In this document: positions 24,137 to 36,760 of the stretch, piece by piece
How the letters are laid out: each line of letters opens with the position of its first letter
How positions within the stretch are numbered: position 1 is the first letter of the stretch
Assembly: GCF_023955655.1 (NCBI RefSeq)
Contig: NZ_JAMXHT010000001.1
Coordinates: 248,001 to 312,000, forward strand
Source: Ralstonia soli
GTDB lineage: Bacteria; Pseudomonadota; Gammaproteobacteria; Burkholderiales; Burkholderiaceae
Direction: 5' to 3'
Length of the DNA: 64,000 nt
The notes under the pieces: model-generated
Database searches by the model: none
The model's input: the letters and a program-made list of their open reading frames with translations, nothing else
What the model was told of the DNA's origin: nothing
Translations under genes and position numbers: made by a program

Positions 24137-26581
24137 TCAGGGCGTGGCCGATTTGGCGGACGCAGCCGGTGCGGGCTTGGGCGTCGGCTTCTGTGCGGGC
24201 TTCGGTGCCGGCTTGTTGCCCGGCTTAGCCTCTTTTCCGCCCTTGGGCGACGTGGCGGGCGCCGAGGCCGGGGCGGCGGCATTGCCGCGTCCGCGCGGCG
24301 GAAGTTCGGGCGCCGGCTGGGCGTGCGACAGGGCCTGCAGCACCTGGGCGTCGAGCGTGGCCGGGGCGACGGCCTCGGCGCTGGTGCCAGCTTCGCGCAG
24401 GGCCGGCGCCACAAGATCCGGCGACAGCGGCGGTGCGCTGCGCGCAGTGCCGGCGGCCACGGCAGACGCCGCCGCCGGCACCGAAGCTGCGGCGGCATCG
24501 CTGGCGGCCGGTGCCGCCACGGCCGAAGCCGCCGCAACCCCGGACGCCGCCTGTGCCGCCGCCTCAGCCGCTGCCTGCGGCGTGGCCGTGGCACTGGCGA
24601 TGGTGGCCGTCTTGCCGGTCGAGAACACGCTCGGTGTATCCACCGGCGGTTGCGGTTGGGGCTTCGGTGCGGTGGCCGCCAGTTCGGCCGGCCACTTGCC
24701 GGTCAGGTAATAGTCCATGACCGCGCGTGCGATCGGCGCGGCCGAGGTTGCGCCAAAACCGGCGTTCTCGACAATCAGCGCCAGCGCAATCTTCGGGTGG
24801 TCGGCCGGCGCGAAGGCTTCGAACAGCGCGTGGTCACGCTTGCTTTCGGGCAATGCGTGGTGGCTGTACTTCTCGTTCTTGCCCAGGGAGTACACCTGCG
24901 CCGTGCCGGTCTTACCCGCCGACACATACTGCGCGCCGATGAACGCCTTGGCCGCCGTACCTGCCTGGTTCACGCCCACCATGGCGTGCTTGATCACGTC
25001 GATGTTCGCTTGCTTGAGCGGAATGCGATAGCTCTCGGTCGGCACCGTCAGCGCGCGCGCCTTGGACAGTGAATCCTCCACGGCCTTGACCAGGTGGGGC
25101 TTCATCACCACGCCGTTGTTGGCCAGCGTCGACACCGCGTGCGCGAGCTGCAGGATCGTGAAGTTGTTGTAGCCCTGGCCGATGCCCAGCGAGATGGTCT
25201 CGCCGTCGTACCACTTCTGCTGCTCGGGGCGCTTGTAGGCTTTGCGCTTCCAGTCGGTGGACGGCAGGATGCCGGTGCGCTCACCCTCGATGTCGATGCC
25301 CGTGACCTGCCCGAAGCCGAACGGCTTCATGAAGTCGTGGATGGCATTGACGCCCATGTCGTTGGCGAGGCGGTAGTAGTACGTGTCGCACGACGCCACG
25401 ATTGAGCGATACATGTCGACCCAGCCGTGGCCGCCCGGCACGTCGTCGCGGAAGGTGTGGTTGCCCAGCGTGAACGAGCCCGGGTCGGCCATGCCCCACT
25501 GCGGCGTGCGCTTGCCCAGCTCCAGCGCGCCGAGCGCCATGAACGGCTTGTACGTCGAGCCCGGCGGATACGTGCCGCGCAGCGGACGGTTCAAGAGCGG
25601 CTTGTCGGGCGAGTTGTTCAGTTCGTTCCAGGTGGCGCTGTCGATGCCCTCGATGAACAGGTTCGGGTCGAACGTCGGCTTGGACACGAAGGCGAGGATG
25701 TCGCCCGTCTCGGGCTCGATCGCCACCAGCGCGCCGCGCCGGTTGCCGAAGAGCTGCTCGGCCAGGCGCTGCAGGTTGATGTCGAGCGACAGGATCAGGT
25801 TGTTGCCCGGCGTGGCCTGCGAGGTGGAGAGCGTGCGGATCGGACGCCCGCCCGCGCTCACTTCCACCTCTTCGTAGCCGGTCAGGCCGTGCAGCTCGGT
25901 CTCGTAGCTCTGCTCGATGCCGACCTTGCCGATGTATTCGGTACCGCTGTAGTTGTTGGCGTCCTTGCGCGGGTCGTACGTCACGCCGGGCTGGCTGTTG
26001 GCATCGCTCATGTTGTCGATGCGGTCCAGGTCGCGCTCGGAGATGCGGCCGATGTAGCCGATCACGTGCGAGGCCGAATCGCCCAGCGGGTACTGGCGGA
26101 ACAGCCGCGCGTGCACGTCCACGCCCGGAAAGCGGAAGCGCTGCGCCGAGAAGCGCGCGACTTCCTGGTCGGTCAGCTGGCTGCGGATCGGCAGGCTCTC
26201 GAAGCTGCGCGCGTCTTCCATCAGGCGCTTGAAGCGGCGGCGGTCGCGCGGCTGGATGTCGACGACTTGCGCGAGCTGGTCGATGGTGTTGTCCAGCGTG
26301 TCCTGCAACTTGGACGGCGTGATCTCCAGCGTGTACGCCGAGTAGTTGCGCGCCAGCACCACGCCGTTGCGGTCCATGATGATGCCGCGGTTGGGCTCGA
26401 TGGGCGCCACCGAGATGCGGTTGTCTTCGGCCTTGGCCGAGTACTGCTCATGCTTGACCTGCTGCAGCCAGAAGAAGCGCGCCAGCAGCAGCCCAAAGCA
26501 GATCACCACGAACAGGGCGGCCGCCGCCAGCCGCACGCGGAAGCGCGACAGCTCCTGTTCGACGTTGCGGATTTCGGTCAT
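24137..26581 (-). CDS. mrdA: Penicillin-binding protein 2 (elongasome transpeptidase) with long C-tail
   Basis: Inner-membrane-anchored DD-transpeptidase that cross-links peptidoglycan during elongation with RodA. One transmembrane helix (about 17-38) is followed by the PBP dimerisation domain and the transpeptidase domain. Active-site motifs: PPGSTYKPF (SxxK), the second-motif Ser in SIVASCDTYY, and SAGKTGTAQ (KTG). The catalytic domain ends near residue 640. About 165 further residues are Ala/Pro-rich low complexity with a Lys-rich end, making 814 aa against roughly 630 for the E. coli enzyme. That tail would lie in the periplasm. It sits between mreD and rodA on one transcript. Confidence 0.95.
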   Translation of the reverse strand: MTEIRNVEQELSRFRVRLAAAALFVVICFGLLLARFFWLQQVKHEQYSAKAEDNRISVAPIEPNRGIIMDRNGVVLARNYSAYTLEITPSKLQDTLDNTIDQLAQVVDIQPRDRRRFKRLMEDARSFESLPIRSQLTDQEVARFSAQRFRFPGVDVHARLFRQYPLGDSASHVIGYIGRISERDLDRIDNMSDANSQPGVTYDPRKDANNYSGTEYIGKVGIEQSYETELHGLTGYEEVEVSAGGRPIRTLSTSQATPGNNLILSLDINLQRLAEQLFGNRRGALVAIEPETGDILAFVSKPTFDPNLFIEGIDSATWNELNNSPDKPLLNRPLRGTYPPGSTYKPFMALGALELGKRTPQWGMADPGSFTLGNHTFRDDVPGGHGWVDMYRSIVASCDTYYYRLANDMGVNAIHDFMKPFGFGQVTGIDIEGERTGILPSTDWKRKAYKRPEQQKWYDGETISLGIGQGYNNFTILQLAHAVSTLANNGVVMKPHLVKAVEDSLSKARALTVPTESYRIPLKQANIDVIKHAMVGVNQAGTAAKAFIGAQYVSAGKTGTAQVYSLGKNEKYSHHALPESKRDHALFEAFAPADHPKIALALIVENAGFGATSAAPIARAVMDYYLTGKWPAELAATAPKPQPQPPVDTPSVFSTGKTATIASATATPQAAAEAAAQAASGVAAASAVAAPAASDAAAASVPAAASAVAAGTARSAPPLSPDLVAPALREAGTSAEAVAPATLDAQVLQALSHAQPAPELPPRGRGNAAAPASAPATSPKGGKEAKPGNKPAPKPAQKPTPKPAPAASAKSATP

Positions 26582-26623
26582 GCCAGGTGAGCGCTAACAG
26601 CGGGATGCATTGAGCCGGCCACT

Positions 26624-27136
26624 TCAGATTGGCCGCGTTTCATCAACGTTCTCCGGGCGGCGCTGCGGCGCCAGCAGGAACGCGTTCGCGAACGGCCACA
26701 GGGCGGCCTCGATCAACGGCGGCAGGATGACCTGCCAGTCCGGCAGGTGTGCGCCCATCAGCAGACGGATGACGATCGGCACGGCATGCGCGAGCACCAG
26801 CAGCGGCAGCACGTGCAGCGCCTGCGACAGCACCGAGAACCACAGCACGCGCCGGTGAATCGTGATCGCGAAGTACGACAGCAGCGTGTAAGCCATGGCG
26901 TGCTCGCCCAGCAGGCGCGCCTCATGCACGTCCATCAGCAGGCCCAGCAGGAACGCCACCACCATGCCCACGCGGCGCGGCTGGTGGATGTTCCAGAACA
27001 CCAGCACCAGAGCCACCAGATCGGGGATCCACTGCATGTGGCCCCACGGCATCAGGTTGAACAGGAACGCCAGCACGAAGCTGAAGGCGATGAAGCCGGG
27101 GTTGACCGGACGCAGCAGGTATTGGGGCGAGTTCAT
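26624..27136 (-). CDS. mreD: Rod-shape-determining protein MreD
   Basis: Inner-membrane protein of 170 aa with five or six hydrophobic segments, the usual MreD size and shape. It bridges MreC and the rest of the elongation complex. Typical family features are PDLVALVLVFWNIHQPRRVG and LGLLMDVHEARLLGEHA. The start at 27136 follows a GAGGG site and matches the family N-terminus; the longer frame adds unrelated basic residues. It is 13 bp after mreC and 42 bp before mrdA. Confidence 0.9.
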   Translation of the reverse strand: MNSPQYLLRPVNPGFIAFSFVLAFLFNLMPWGHMQWIPDLVALVLVFWNIHQPRRVGMVVAFLLGLLMDVHEARLLGEHAMAYTLLSYFAITIHRRVLWFSVLSQALHVLPLLVLAHAVPIVIRLLMGAHLPDWQVILPPLIEAALWPFANAFLLAPQRRPENVDETRPI

Positions 27137-27149
27137 GGTGTGCCCTCGC

Positions 27150-28190
27150 TTAACGTTTTTGCGCCGGATCGGTGTCCAGCGGATTGCCGTCGGCGTCGGT
27201 CGGGCGCGGCGGCGTGGTGTTCTCATCGGGAGCGGGTGCGGGCACATTGGCCTCGGCGGCGGCGCGTGCGGCGCGGTCCTTCTCTTCGCGGGCGTCGCGC
27301 GCGGCGTTCTTGCCCTTGGGCGTGGAAGGCGGCGCCAGATCCATCGGCGGCGGGAAGCCCGATTCGTACTTCACGATCAGCAGGTGCCGGTTGCTGCGGA
27401 TGCCGGCCACCGGCTCGCAGATCACGCGCGAGAACGCGGTGTCGGCCTTGCGCTCGATCTGCGCGATGCGTGCCACCGGCAGGCCCGCCGGATATACGCC
27501 GTCCAGCCCCGACGTCACCAGCAGGTCGCCCTGCTGCAGGTCGGCCGAGGCGGCCATGAAGCGCAGGTCCAGCGCGCCCGGGCGGGCCCCGCCGAACGCC
27601 ACGCTGCGCAAACCATTGCGAACGACCTCAACAGGAATCGCCTGATCCTTGTCGGTCAGCAGCGTGACTTGCGATTCGAACAGCGATACCCGCGTGATCT
27701 GCCCGACCACACCGCGATCGTCGATGACCGGGTAGCCGGCGCGGATGCCGTCCTTGGAACCACGGTCGATCACGATGCGCTGCGTGTAGGGGTCACGCGC
27801 CTCGTAGAGGACTTCTGCGGCCACGGTGGGCACTGCCGCGTGCTGCTTCAGATTGAGCAGCGTGCGCAGGTTGCGGTTTTCGACTTCGAGCTGCGTGGCG
27901 CGCAGCGACTGCTGCGCCTGGGCGACGGCCGACTCGCGCAGGCTGCGGTTGTCGTTGGCCAGCGTGGTGGACGATTGCGCGTACTCCAATGCGGCACGCG
28001 CGGTGTCGCGCGGGATCAGCACCACACGCTCGACCGGGTACAGCACGACCGACACGACCTGCCGGACCACACCGAGCACCGACATGCGGGCATCGATCAC
28101 CAGCAGCGCGAGCGCAAGTGCGAGGAGGGCGACCAGCCGCGCGGTGGCAGACGGGCCCTGCTTGAAGAGGGGCGGCGGGGAGTAGTCCAT
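27150..28190 (-). CDS. mreC: Rod-shape-determining protein MreC
   Basis: Bitopic inner-membrane protein of 346 aa that organises PBP2/RodA in the periplasm. One N-terminal transmembrane helix (about 18-34) is followed by a coiled coil (65-110) and the MreC beta-barrel core with family motifs DRGSKDGIRAGYPVIDDRGVVGQ and GDLLVTSGLDGVYPAGLPVA. The last 60 residues are charged and Pro-rich. It lies 245 bp downstream of mreB in the same direction. Confidence 0.95.
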   Translation of the reverse strand: MDYSPPPLFKQGPSATARLVALLALALALLVIDARMSVLGVVRQVVSVVLYPVERVVLIPRDTARAALEYAQSSTTLANDNRSLRESAVAQAQQSLRATQLEVENRNLRTLLNLKQHAAVPTVAAEVLYEARDPYTQRIVIDRGSKDGIRAGYPVIDDRGVVGQITRVSLFESQVTLLTDKDQAIPVEVVRNGLRSVAFGGARPGALDLRFMAASADLQQGDLLVTSGLDGVYPAGLPVARIAQIERKADTAFSRVICEPVAGIRSNRHLLIVKYESGFPPPMDLAPPSTPKGKNAARDAREEKDRAARAAAEANVPAPAPDENTTPPRPTDADGNPLDTDPAQKR

Positions 28191-28366
28191 GACCCGGACG
28201 CTTCAAATGGGCACGGCAGGCGCCTGACGGTCAACGCCAGAGTCGACGTCAGCGGCCTGCCGGCAACAGATTGGGTGTGGCGCTGGTGCGGTGCAGTGGC
28301 CCGGGGCGGGCAGAGCACGGCGCACCGGCGCGAGACGCATCTCAGCGGTCCGCGAAGGCCGTTGGC

Positions 28367-28386
28367 GTGACCACGGCCGTGGTCAC
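28367..28386. repeat. Perfect 20-bp palindrome between mreB and mreC
   Basis: A perfect inverted repeat with no loop, centred in CGGCCG, lying in the 245-bp gap between mreB and mreC. There is no T tract on either side, so it is not a typical intrinsic terminator. It could be a protein-binding site or limit readthrough. Confidence 0.6.
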
Positions 28387-28435
28387 GAAAGCAGCCACAG
28401 AGGCGGAACGCGGATCGGCGTGGTGCATGGTCCCG

Positions 28436-29977
<1,542 letters not shown>

Positions 29978-30277
29978 ATGGCACTCGAACTCTCCGACGT
30001 CAAACGCATCGCCCACCTTGCCCGCATCGAAGTCTCCGATGCCGAGGCCGCGCAGACCCTCACCCAGCTCAACCAGTTCTTCTCGCTGGTCGAGCAGATG
30101 CAGGCCGTGGATACCACCGGCATCGAGCCGATGGCCCACCCGATCGAGCAGGTGCAGGTCCAGGCCCAGCGCCTGCGCGACGACGTCGTCACCGAAGCCG
30201 ACCGCCGCGCCGACTACCAGCAATGCGCCCCGGCCACCGAGGCCGGCCTGTATCTCGTGCCGAAGGTCATCGAGTAA
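29978..30277 (+). CDS. gatC: Asp-tRNA(Asn)/Glu-tRNA(Gln) amidotransferase subunit C
   Basis: Small subunit of 99 aa that holds GatA and GatB together in the amidotransferase that turns Glu-tRNA(Gln) or Asp-tRNA(Asn) into the amidated forms. Family features: [17 protein letters not shown] near the start and [11 protein letters not shown] in the middle, with the typical C-terminal [10 protein letters not shown]. It is the first gene of the gat group; gatA follows after 79 bp. Betaproteobacteria need this route to make Gln-tRNA and/or Asn-tRNA. Confidence 0.95.
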   Translation: MALELSDVKRIAHLARIEVSDAEAAQTLTQLNQFFSLVEQMQAVDTTGIEPMAHPIEQVQVQAQRLRDDVVTEADRRADYQQCAPATEAGLYLVPKVIE

Positions 30278-30356
30278 TCGGCGCCGGTGCGCCAATCTTG
30301 ACCCGACCCCATTCGACGTCGCCGGCCGTTGCCGGCAGCCCATCCGAACGTATTCG

Positions 30357-31868
<1,512 letters not shown>

Positions 31869-31909
31869 GGCTCGCTCCGACGCACCCCGCTGGCCAGCAG
31901 GAGGCACGT

Positions 31910-32395
31910 ATGAACCCTCGCATCCGCAATGCACTTGGGCTGGCGCTGGTCGCCGGCGCGCTGGCGGCCTGCGTGCCGATTCCGTTGCCGTCGATTCCGG
32001 GCATCAGCCGTCGCCCGACCGCGCCGCCGCCGATTTCCGACCGGCGCATCGACATCAACGGCTACTGCAGCCAGACCGAGGAAGACGGCTTCCGCGAGCA
32101 GGCGACGCTCACGGTGGCCGACAACAACGTCAACGCGATGCAATGGCAGTTGTGGGTTGGCCGGCGCGGTTCGTGCCGGTTCGACCTGTCGACCTTCGAG
32201 CAGACCAAGCGCCGCCCGAGCATCGAGCTGCGTGAGCGTCAGGGCAGTTGCACGTTGATGGTCTGGCAGGACCCGCGCCGCGTGACGCTGGCGCATGCCA
32301 ATTGCGAAGCGCATTGCACGCCCGGCATCTACGAAGAAGCGTGGCCGGTGATGTTTGATCCACAAACGGGCCAGTGCGCCCGCAACGCCCGCTGA
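31910..32395 (+). CDS. Predicted lipoprotein
   Basis: Exported protein of 161 aa. A signal peptide ends in the lipobox LAAC (Cys21), so it is probably anchored to the inner leaflet of the outer membrane. The mature part has six cysteines (in YCSQT, SCRFD, SCTLM, NCEAHC and QCARN), an even number suited to disulfides. No family recognised. AGGAGG lies 5 bp before the ATG. Its stop overlaps the next start (TGATG), linking it to the hydrolase downstream. Confidence 0.75.
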   Translation: MNPRIRNALGLALVAGALAACVPIPLPSIPGISRRPTAPPPISDRRIDINGYCSQTEEDGFREQATLTVADNNVNAMQWQLWVGRRGSCRFDLSTFEQTKRRPSIELRERQGSCTLMVWQDPRRVTLAHANCEAHCTPGIYEEAWPVMFDPQTGQCARNAR

Positions 32396-33369
32396 TGCGT
32401 TCGGTGACGCACGCATCGCTTCGCGTTCTGGTGGCGTTGGCCGGCGCCTTGGCGCTGCACGCCGCTGCGCAGCCGACGCCGGATGCCGAAGGTGCCCTGC
32501 CGGACATGCCGGCGGCGCGCGCTCCGTCATCGGCCGAACTGGGCGTGCAGACGGTGGAGATTCCGCGTTCCGCCATGAAGGACGCGGAAGACGCGCCGCA
32601 AACGCTGACGGCCTACTGGGTCGCGTCGCCGGTGAAGGCACCTGCGGCGGGTGCGCCGGTGGTGATTGCGCTGCACGGTTGCAGCGGTTTGTACACGCAA
32701 GCCGGCGCTGACGCGAAGGCGCTGAGTTCGCGCTATCGCGGCTATGCCCAGTGGCTCGGGGCGCGCGGCTACGCGGTGGTGATGCCCGACAGCTTCGGCC
32801 CGCGCGGCAAGCCGCACGGCATCTGCACCGAGCGCTATGCGTCGCGCGACATCAACGGCGCCACGCGGCGCGCCGACATTCTGGCGACGATCCGCTGGGT
32901 TGCCGCCAAGCCCGGCGTGGACGCCCGCCGTATCGTGCTGCTTGGCTGGTCGAACGGCGCGCAGGCGGTGCTGGAGGCGCTTGATGCCGGACGCGCCTGG
33001 CCTGCCGGCACGCCACCGGTGGATCGCGCCGTGGCGTTTTACCCGGGCTGCGCGTCGGTGCTCAGGCGCCCCGCTTACCAGATCAACGCGCCATTGCTGC
33101 TGCTGGCCGGTGCCAGCGACGACTGGACGCCGCCCGAGCAGTGCCAGGCGCTGCAGACTGCGGTGCTGGCCCGACAGCCGCAGGCGCGCTTCGAGCTCGA
33201 GATGTTTGGCGGCGCGTATCACGGCTTTGACGGTACGGCACCGCTTAAGGAACGCAACGATGTCCCGAACGGGCGTCGTCACGGTGCCGTCATGGTCGGC
33301 GGTGACCCGGCGGCGCGCGAAGCGGCCTTTGCGAAGCTCGCGGCGTGGCTCGATGCGCCGCGCCCCTGA
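32395..33369 (+). CDS. Dienelactone hydrolase-family alpha/beta hydrolase, exported
   Basis: Hydrolase of 324 aa with an N-terminal signal peptide (cleavage near LHAAAQP, about residue 26). The alpha/beta-hydrolase oxyanion region is VIALHGCSGLYTQAG, the nucleophile elbow LLGWSNGAQAV, a late acidic residue lies in GASDDWTPPEQC, and the catalytic His in GGAYHGFDGT. The family includes dienelactone hydrolases and PHB-type esterases; the substrate is unknown. Translation is coupled to the lipoprotein gene by TGATG. The pair interrupts the usual gatA-gatB order. Confidence 0.8.
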   Translation: MRSVTHASLRVLVALAGALALHAAAQPTPDAEGALPDMPAARAPSSAELGVQTVEIPRSAMKDAEDAPQTLTAYWVASPVKAPAAGAPVVIALHGCSGLYTQAGADAKALSSRYRGYAQWLGARGYAVVMPDSFGPRGKPHGICTERYASRDINGATRRADILATIRWVAAKPGVDARRIVLLGWSNGAQAVLEALDAGRAWPAGTPPVDRAVAFYPGCASVLRRPAYQINAPLLLLAGASDDWTPPEQCQALQTAVLARQPQARFELEMFGGAYHGFDGTAPLKERNDVPNGRRHGAVMVGGDPAAREAAFAKLAAWLDAPRP

Positions 33370-33446
33370 TCGCAGCAATACACGAACATCCGAATATCTG
33401 AGTACCTAGACATTCACACCACAACAATCGACAGGACACACGCAAC

Positions 33447-34913
33447 ATGCAATGGGAAGTGGTGATCGGCCTCGAGACGCACACGCAGCTCTCGACGGTC
33501 TCGAAGATTTTCTCCGGCGCGTCCACCGCATTCGGTGCCGAGCCCAACACGCAGGCCGCACCGGTGGATCTGGCGCTGCCGGGCGTGCTGCCGGTGCTGA
33601 ACAAGGGCGCCGTTGAGCGCGCCATCACGTTCGGGTTGGCGATTGGCGCCAAGATCGCGCCCAAGAGCATCTTTGCGCGCAAGAATTACTTCTACCCCGA
33701 TCTGCCCAAGGGCTACCAGATCAGCCAGTACGAGATCCCCGTGGTGCAGGGCGGCACACTGACGATCCAGGTGGAGGGCAAGAACGGTCAGCCCGGGTAT
33801 GAGAAGACCGTGCAGCTGACGCGCGCCCACCTGGAAGAAGACGCCGGCAAGTCGCTGCACGAAGACTTCGCGGGCATGACCGGCATCGACCTGAACCGCG
33901 CCGGCACGCCGCTCCTGGAAATCGTGACCGAGCCCGACATGCGCAGCGCCGCCGAAGCCGTGGCCTATGCCAAGGCCCTGCACGCGCTGGTGATGTGGCT
34001 CGGTATCTGCGACGGCAACATGCAGGAAGGCAGCTTCCGCTGCGACGCCAACGTTTCGGTGCGCCGGGGCCCGGACGCGCCGTTCGGCACGCGTTGCGAG
34101 ATCAAGAACCTGAACTCGTTCCGCTTCCTGGAAGAGGCGATCAACTACGAAGTGCGCCGCCAGATCGAGCTGATCGAAGACGGCGGCACCGTGGTGCAGG
34201 AAACCCGCCTGTACGACCCGGACCGCAAGGAAACGCGCTCCATGCGCAGCAAGGAAGATGCGCAGGATTACCGCTACTTCCCCGACCCGGACCTGCTGCC
34301 GCTCGTCATCGGCGACGACTGGATTGAGCGCGTGCGCGCTACGCTGCCCGAGCTGCCCGCCGCGATGGCCGCGCGCTTCGAGTCGGCCTATGGCCTGCCG
34401 AAGTACGACGCCAGCATCCTGACCGCCACCAAAGCGACCGCCGCCTACTTCGAAGCCGTGGTGGCTGACGGGGGCGCCGCGAACGCCAAGGCTGCCGCCA
34501 ACTGGATCATGGGTGAGGTCGCTTCGAACCTGAACCGCGCGGATCTCGAAATCGACGCCGCGCCCGTCAAGCCTGCGCAACTGGCCAAGCTGCTCGCTCG
34601 CATTGCCGACGGCACGATCAGCAACAACACCGCCAAGAAGGACGTCTTCCCCGCCATGTGGGCCGGTGAAAGCAATGGCGATGCCGACGCGATCATCGCC
34701 GAGAAGGGCCTGAAGCAGATGTCGGATTCCGGCGAGCTGGAGAAGATCATCGACGACGTGCTGGCGGCCAACGCCAAGTCGGTCGAGGAATTCCGCGCGG
34801 GCAAGGAGAAGGCGTTCAACGCGCTGGTCGGCCAGGCCATGAAGGCCACGCGCGGCAAGGCCAACCCCGCACAAGTCAACGAACTGCTGAAGAAGAAACT
34901 GGGCGCAGCCTGA
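33447..34913 (+). CDS. gatB: Asp-tRNA(Asn)/Glu-tRNA(Gln) amidotransferase subunit B
   Basis: Catalytic tRNA-binding subunit of 488 aa that activates the misacylated tRNA with ATP and transfers ammonia to it. Starts [15 protein letters not shown], typical of GatB. Other signatures: [28 protein letters not shown], and RNYFP-like [12 protein letters not shown]. The C-terminal YqeY-like helical domain runs from about 340 to the end. It is separated from gatA by the lipoprotein-hydrolase pair but clearly belongs with gatCA. Its TGA overlaps the next ATG. Confidence 0.95.
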   Translation: MQWEVVIGLETHTQLSTVSKIFSGASTAFGAEPNTQAAPVDLALPGVLPVLNKGAVERAITFGLAIGAKIAPKSIFARKNYFYPDLPKGYQISQYEIPVVQGGTLTIQVEGKNGQPGYEKTVQLTRAHLEEDAGKSLHEDFAGMTGIDLNRAGTPLLEIVTEPDMRSAAEAVAYAKALHALVMWLGICDGNMQEGSFRCDANVSVRRGPDAPFGTRCEIKNLNSFRFLEEAINYEVRRQIELIEDGGTVVQETRLYDPDRKETRSMRSKEDAQDYRYFPDPDLLPLVIGDDWIERVRATLPELPAAMAARFESAYGLPKYDASILTATKATAAYFEAVVADGGAANAKAAANWIMGEVASNLNRADLEIDAAPVKPAQLAKLLARIADGTISNNTAKKDVFPAMWAGESNGDADAIIAEKGLKQMSDSGELEKIIDDVLAANAKSVEEFRAGKEKAFNALVGQAMKATRGKANPAQVNELLKKKLGAA

Positions 34914-35605
34914 TGAGCACCTCCACGATGAACGCACAAGACGTCGCCAACTACTTGCAAGCGCACCCGGCCTTCTTTGAAGAGCACGCCGAGCTGCTGG
35001 CCGCGATTCAACTGACGAGCCCGCACAGCCACCGCGCGGTGTCGCTGCAGGAGCGTCAGATGGAAATCCTGCGCGACAAGAACAAGCACCTCGAACTCAA
35101 GCTGTCGGACCTGATGCGCCACGGCAACGAGAACGACCGCACGCAGCAGCGCGTGCATGCCTGGACGACGCGCCTGGTGGGTGAGGCTGATACGCATGCG
35201 CTGCCGTACGTGGTACAGGACGGCCTGCGCGAGATTTTTGACGTGCCGGCTGTCGCACTGCGCGTGTGGCAGGTGGGCGAAGAGTTCGCGCACCTGGAAG
35301 TCGCGCAGGGCGTCAGCGAAGAGGTGCGCTTGTTCGCCGCTGGCCTGCGCGCGCCGTACTGCGGCGCCAATGCGGGCTTTGAGGCCGCCGGCTGGTTGGA
35401 GACCGCTGAGACGATCGAGTCGGTCGCCATCATCACGCTGCGCGTACCGGCGCGTGGAGATACCGACCCGGCCGCCGCGCCGGCCTTCGGCCTGCTGGTG
35501 CTGGGCTCGCCCGATGCCCGCCGCTTCCACGACGGCATGGGCACGACCTATCTCGCGCAGATTGGCGAACTCGCTGCCGCGGCGCTCAACCGCCTGCGCG
35601 ACTGA
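34913..35605 (+). CDS. DUF484 family protein
   Basis: Cytosolic protein of 230 aa of the DUF484 family, which has a GAF-like fold and is almost always found next to xerC. N-terminal VANYLQAHPAFFEEHAELL and SLQERQMEILRDKN are characteristic, followed by a short coiled coil and the GAF-like domain. The C-terminal GTTYLAQIGELAAAALNRL is also typical. Function is not established. It is coupled to gatB by TGATG and lies 13 bp before xerC. Confidence 0.9.
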   Translation: MSTSTMNAQDVANYLQAHPAFFEEHAELLAAIQLTSPHSHRAVSLQERQMEILRDKNKHLELKLSDLMRHGNENDRTQQRVHAWTTRLVGEADTHALPYVVQDGLREIFDVPAVALRVWQVGEEFAHLEVAQGVSEEVRLFAAGLRAPYCGANAGFEAAGWLETAETIESVAIITLRVPARGDTDPAAAPAFGLLVLGSPDARRFHDGMGTTYLAQIGELAAAALNRLRD

Positions 35606-35618
35606 GCGCACGCCGCGC

Positions 35619-36608
35619 ATGCCGCAATCTGCCCACCACGAGGATCGCGACGCGCCCGCGCCGCCGCATCCGCAGATTGCGGCCTATCTCGATGCATTGA
35701 AGTTTGAGCGGCAGCTCTCGCCGCACACGCTGGAGAGCTACGGCCACGAGCTGGCCGTGCTGCAGCGCCTGGGTGCGCAATTCGCAGGCGGCATCGATCT
35801 CACGCAACTCCAGACCCACCACATTCGCCGCATGATGGCGCAGCTGCATGGCGACGGCCTGTCGGGCCGCAGCATTGCGCGGGCACTGTCGGCGTGGCGT
35901 GGCTGGTACAAGTGGATGGCGTTGCGCGACGCGGCTGTCACCGCCAACCCGGTCGATGGGGTGCGCGCGCCGAAGAGCCCGAAGAAGCTGCCGAAAGCCC
36001 TGTCCGTCGAGCAGACCGTCGCGCTGATGGAGCAATTGCCCGGCGACGACGCCGAGACGATGCGCGATCGCGCCGTCAACGAACTGTTCTATTCGTGCGG
36101 GCTGCGGCTCTCGGAGCTGGTCAGCCTGGACTTGCGGCATGTGAAGGCCGGCGAGTACGAATCCGCCAGTTGGCTGGACCTCGATGCACGCGAGGTGATG
36201 GTGCTCGGCAAGGGCAGCAAGCGGCGCACCGTGCCCGTCGGTACCAAGGCCGCCGAGGCCCTCACCGCATGGCTGGCCGTGCGCGAGCAACTGGCCCGGC
36301 CCGACGCCGCACCGGAAGACGCGCACGCGCTGTTCCTCTCGGCCCGCGGCAAGCGGCTCGCGCAGCGGCAGATTCAGCTGCGCATGAAGCGCAATGCGAT
36401 CGCGGCGGGGGTGCCGGCCGATGTGCATCCGCACGTGCTGCGGCATTCGTTTGCGACGCACATGCTGCAGTCGTCCGGTGACTTGCGTGCCGTGCAGGAG
36501 CTGCTCGGCCACGCCAGCATCGCCAGCACGCAGGTTTATACTTCGCTCGATTTTCAGCACCTGGCCAAGATCTACGATCAGGCGCATCCCCGCGCAAAGA
36601 AGAAGTAG
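35619..36608 (+). CDS. xerC: Tyrosine recombinase XerC
   Basis: Site-specific recombinase of 329 aa that with XerD resolves chromosome dimers at dif at the septum. N-terminal SAM-like domain: FERQLSPHTLESYGHELA. Catalytic residues: Arg in YSCGLRLSELVSLD, Lys in GKGSKRRTVPVG, HxxR in HPHVLRHSFATHML, His in ELLGHASIASTQ, and nucleophile Tyr in VYTSLDFQHLAKIYD. The context next to DUF484 supports XerC over XerD. The start at 35619 is chosen just after DUF484. Its stop codon lies inside the left arm of a long hairpin. Confidence 0.95.
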   Translation: MPQSAHHEDRDAPAPPHPQIAAYLDALKFERQLSPHTLESYGHELAVLQRLGAQFAGGIDLTQLQTHHIRRMMAQLHGDGLSGRSIARALSAWRGWYKWMALRDAAVTANPVDGVRAPKSPKKLPKALSVEQTVALMEQLPGDDAETMRDRAVNELFYSCGLRLSELVSLDLRHVKAGEYESASWLDLDAREVMVLGKGSKRRTVPVGTKAAEALTAWLAVREQLARPDAAPEDAHALFLSARGKRLAQRQIQLRMKRNAIAAGVPADVHPHVLRHSFATHMLQSSGDLRAVQELLGHASIASTQVYTSLDFQHLAKIYDQAHPRAKKK

Positions 36609-36721
36609 AACGCAATCAAAACGATTCTGGCGGCCCGGCGCCTCCTTGCCATACCGGAGGACTGTCTGCGTCGGCGCCGAGCCGCCAGAACCGCTTCGCT
36701 TCGTTTTGATTGCGTTTCTAC
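36605..36721. repeat. Long imperfect inverted repeat between xerC and rlmI
   Basis: The left arm 36605-36642 pairs with the right arm 36673-36721: GTAGAACGCAATCAAAACGA with its near-perfect complement, then TTCTGGCGGC with GCCGCCAGAA, then GGCGCC with itself. The right arm has a 10-base insertion (CCGCTTCGCT). The stem is about 36 bp and begins within the last codons of xerC. It could act as a strong transcription barrier or be a short mobile repeat. T-rich stretches in the right arm give it terminator character. Confidence 0.8.
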
Positions 36722-36760
36722 ACGCGCTCGAACAGAGTGCGGACACACCATCCCAGTCGT

